This document shows positions 62,228 to 64,000 of a DNA stretch of 64,000 bases, in pieces. The notes under the pieces are model-generated. The model was not told the origin of the DNA. It made no database searches and saw nothing but the letters and a program-made list of their open reading frames with translations. Numbering within the stretch: position 1 is the stretch's first letter; each line of letters begins with the position of its first letter. This DNA comes from Pseudomonas sp. ACN8 (lineage in GTDB: Bacteria; Pseudomonadota; Gammaproteobacteria; Pseudomonadales; Pseudomonadaceae). The position numbers and the translations under genes are program-made. The DNA is taken from the NCBI RefSeq assembly GCF_002303925.1, contig NZ_MRCS01000008.1, positions 85,704 to 149,703 of the forward strand, given 5' to 3'.

Positions 62228-62842
62228 TCAGTACCCGACAGTAAACCGCTGCCGCGAATGCTTCGGCGCTTGCACTTCGTCGAGCATTGCAATTGCGTAG
62301 TCGGCAAAGGTAATCCAGCTGCGCCCTTCGCTGCTCACCAGCAAATCATCCTGACCGAGGCGGAATTTCCCGGTGCGCTCACCCTCGACAAATTCGGCCG
62401 ATGGCGACAGGAAGGTCCAGTCCAGATCCCGTTCTTCACGCAAGTTGGCGAGGAATTCGGCACCGGCACTGGCTTCTGCCTTGTAAGCCTCAGGGAAACC
62501 TTCGCTATCGATCACTCGAGTGCCATCGGGCAATAGCAGCGAACCCGCCCCGCCCACCACCAGCAGGCGTTTGACCCCGGCTTTTTTCACCGGGCCAACG
62601 ACTGCGCCGGCAGGTAGCGTGGCGAAATGCGCCGCGCTGATAACCACGTCATGGCCCGCAATTGCAGCTTGCAACGCAGCGGCATCAAGGGCATCGACGG
62701 CCTTGCCGACCACACCTTCACGCGGATCGACTTTCGATGTGTCGCGGGCAATGGCGGTAACGCTGTGGCCACGACGTAGCGCCTCTTCCAGCAGTTGGCT
62801 ACCGGCACGACCGGTGGCACCGATGATTGCGATTTTGCTCAT
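62228..62842 (-). CDS. NAD(P)-binding oxidoreductase (NmrA/YwnB-like SDR)
   Basis: A 204-aa atypical short-chain dehydrogenase: Rossmann motif IAIIGATGRAGSQLLEEAL (4-22), a strand-helix pattern with DVVISAAHF and VKRLLVVGGAGSLLLPDG, and the C-terminal ADYAIAMLDEVQAPKHSRQRFTVGY. The short length and missing YxxxK fit the NAD(P)H-binding domain family often found as stress-induced or quinone-reductase-like proteins. GGAG lies upstream of the ATG. Downstream of the MBL gene (46 bp gap, same strand), probably one operon, divergent from the LysR gene at the right edge. Confidence 0.88.
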   Translation of the reverse strand: MSKIAIIGATGRAGSQLLEEALRRGHSVTAIARDTSKVDPREGVVGKAVDALDAAALQAAIAGHDVVISAAHFATLPAGAVVGPVKKAGVKRLLVVGGAGSLLLPDGTRVIDSEGFPEAYKAEASAGAEFLANLREERDLDWTFLSPSAEFVEGERTGKFRLGQDDLLVSSEGRSWITFADYAIAMLDEVQAPKHSRQRFTVGY

Positions 62843-62888
62843 GACGTTCTCCAGTGGGTTGAGCTTCTTGGATTTCAGTTGAGGCGGG

Positions 62889-63764
62889 TTACCATTTCAT
62901 TTCGCCCTTGGCGACCTTGGCGCTCAGTTCCAGGGAGCTTTCATCACCCAGGGTCGGGAAGCGCTTTTTCATCGCCGCGATCAGCGTGGAGGAATCCTTG
63001 GCCTTGGCGGTTTCCTCGTCGAAGGCCTTGATGTAAGCGGCTGTGAACTGCACGCCTGCCAGGGAGCGATCGCTCTCGCCGAGGTAGTGGCCCGGCACCA
63101 CGGTTTGCGGTTTCAGGGTTTCAATGGCATGCAGCGTAGCCAACCAATCGGCATGGGACTGCGGAGTTTGGGTATCGGCCATCCAGACATGGATGTTTTC
63201 TGCCACAACCACGCCTCCGACCACCGCCTTGATCGACGGAATCCACACAAAACTGCGATCAGGCTGCGGGCCCTCAAGACCCACCACCTGCAACTTCTGC
63301 CCTTCGAGGATCAGGCTGTCGCCCTTGAGCACACCCGGCACGATGGTTTTGGTCGGCACATCGGCGCCCATTTTCGGACCCCAGAACGCCAGTTTGCCGT
63401 CGACGGTTCGCTTGATGTGGTCGACGGTCGGCTGCGAGGCAAGGACCTTGGCTTTGGGGAACGCAGCCGTCAGGGTATCGAGGCCGAAGTAATAGTCCGG
63501 GTCACCGTGGCTGATGTAGATGGTGGTCAGTTGCTTGCCGCTGGCGCGGATTTTTTCCACCACCTGTTCGGCCTGGGACTTGCCGAATTGCGCATCCACC
63601 AGGATCGCTTCCTTCTCGCCACTGACCAGCACCGAGGTCACCGGGAAGATGGCTTTTTCGCCGGGGTTGTAGACATCCAGCGTCAGCGTAGATGCACTGG
63701 CGTGGGCGGCAAAACCGAGAGCGGTGGTCAGTAAAACGCGCTTGAGGGTGGTGAAACCGATCAT
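62889..63764 (-). CDS. Periplasmic MBL-fold hydrolase with variant metal motif
   Basis: A 291-aa protein with a Sec signal peptide (residues 1-24, ..GFAAHASA) and a metallo-beta-lactamase fold. The usual HxHxDH motif reads H86-G-D88-P-D90-Y91, so two histidine ligands are replaced by Asp and Tyr, as in the Vmh-type branch I remember; a later PGHYLGESDRS supplies another histidine. Whether it binds two metals is uncertain. Pairs with the oxidoreductase gene downstream and lies next to a divergent LysR gene, an arrangement common for inducible detoxification genes. Substrate unknown. Confidence 0.85.
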   Translation of the reverse strand: MIGFTTLKRVLLTTALGFAAHASASTLTLDVYNPGEKAIFPVTSVLVSGEKEAILVDAQFGKSQAEQVVEKIRASGKQLTTIYISHGDPDYYFGLDTLTAAFPKAKVLASQPTVDHIKRTVDGKLAFWGPKMGADVPTKTIVPGVLKGDSLILEGQKLQVVGLEGPQPDRSFVWIPSIKAVVGGVVVAENIHVWMADTQTPQSHADWLATLHAIETLKPQTVVPGHYLGESDRSLAGVQFTAAYIKAFDEETAKAKDSSTLIAAMKKRFPTLGDESSLELSAKVAKGEMKW

Positions 63765-63800
63765 CTGTTGCTCCGTAATCCAATAGTTGTCGTAGTCCTT

Positions 63801-63899
63801 TGTAGGAGCGAGCTTGCTCGCGATGGATTCGAAGACGCCACGTTTAACCGGTAACCCGCGTTATCGTTAACGACCATCGCGAGCAAGCTCGCTCCTACA
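63801..63899. repeat. REP pair, 100-bp subclass
   Basis: TGTAGGAGCGAGCTTGCTCG (63801 on) and the inverse ending GCTCGCTCCTACA at 63899; minus strand internal GATGGTCGTTAACGATAACG. Lies in the divergent promoter region of the MBL gene and the LysR gene. Confidence 0.85.
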
Positions 63900-63979
63900 G
63901 TGGAACAGAGCTTAGTTGCCTGACTCAGTACAAAAAATGCGATGCTTGAACATAGTTTGTTTCTGAAAGCGGGCAAATC

Positions 63980-64000
63980 ATGGATCGTCTTCAAGCAATG
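63980..64000 (+). CDS. Start of a LysR-family regulator (truncated by window edge)
   Basis: Only seven codons, MDRLQAM, are visible; this is the typical beginning of LysR regulators of the MDRLQAM-x-x-F-V-R-V type. Its divergent position from the MBL/oxidoreductase pair is consistent. The rest lies outside the window. Confidence 0.55.

Noticed and set aside
10475..63899. REP pairs considered as CRISPR repeats or intrinsic terminators
   Set aside because: They occur as isolated inverted pairs, not direct arrays, and lack T-runs.

Overview
The window is ordinary, gene-dense chromosome of a fluorescent Pseudomonas (P. fluorescens group). The evidence is the protein set (OprD porin, H-NS-like MvaT, DciA, PctA-type chemoreceptor, SadC-position cyclase), gene order matching blocks of P. 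aeruginosa PAO1 as I remember them (aspS..oprD; argJ-secA-dciA; purU-mvaT-sbcB; pyk..fumarase), high-GC coding DNA, and about a dozen copies of the GTGGGAGCGAGC..GCTCGCGAT repeat typical of this group. I see no rRNA, tRNA, CRISPR array, prophage or transposase gene.

Layout. 1-6.7 kb: partial aspS, FmdB zinc ribbon, a ribbon-helix-helix protein, a membrane protein fused to a cold-shock domain, slyX, a HIT protein, a 0.9 kb non-coding stretch, oprD, mscS, yajQ. 6.9-10.5 kb: panE, a hybrid-free sensor kinase and a cobalamin adenosyltransferase. 10.6-18.8 kb: Nudix/thiamine-phosphate-synthase fusion, GST, argJ, secA, dciA, a HerA-like ATPase. 18.9-26.3 kb: amino-acid chemoreceptor, glycosyltransferase plus polysaccharide deacetylase, purU, mvaT, sbcB. 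26.5-36.3 kb: a six-gene RDD / SpoIIM / DUF4129 / DUF4350 / MoxR / DUF58 membrane operon that is split by a 3.1 kb insertion carrying one GGDEF-EAL gene. 36.4-45.4 kb: PilZ protein, TPR lipoprotein, pyruvate kinase, an inserted delta-60-repeat gene, enoyl-CoA hydratase, ferredoxin reductase, diguanylate cyclase, class I fumarase. 45.5-50.3 kb: a DctB/DctD-like two-component pair and an MFS dicarboxylate/alpha-ketoglutarate-type symporter behind a sigma-54 promoter. 50.4-53.4 kb: small secreted protein, flavin reductase, monooxygenase, AraC regulator. 53.5-62.1 kb: an ABC importer (SBP, two permeases, ATPase), aldehyde dehydrogenase, ThDP decarboxylase and a divergent LysR regulator. 62.2-64 kb: NAD(P)-binding oxidoreductase, MBL-fold protein and the first codons of a LysR regulator.

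How it works together. The right half is largely carbon and nitrogen acquisition: the dicarboxylate sensor/regulator drives its symporter from a sigma-54 promoter with two upstream palindromes, and the importer/decarboxylase/dehydrogenase block looks like uptake and stepwise oxidation of a cationic 2-oxo-acid-yielding compound (guanidino or polyamine type is my best guess). Three of these leaders carry an A-rich AAnAAnAA motif next to the ribosome binding site, as expected for Hfq/Crc catabolite repression. Four proteins touch cyclic-di-GMP (YajQ, GGDEF-EAL, PilZ, SadC-position cyclase). The most noteworthy items are two lineage-specific insertions whose edges can be read in the sequence (GGDEF-EAL into the MoxR operon; delta-60 gene between two near-identical terminators), the regulatory region of the symporter, and two opposite topologies of the paired REP repeats.
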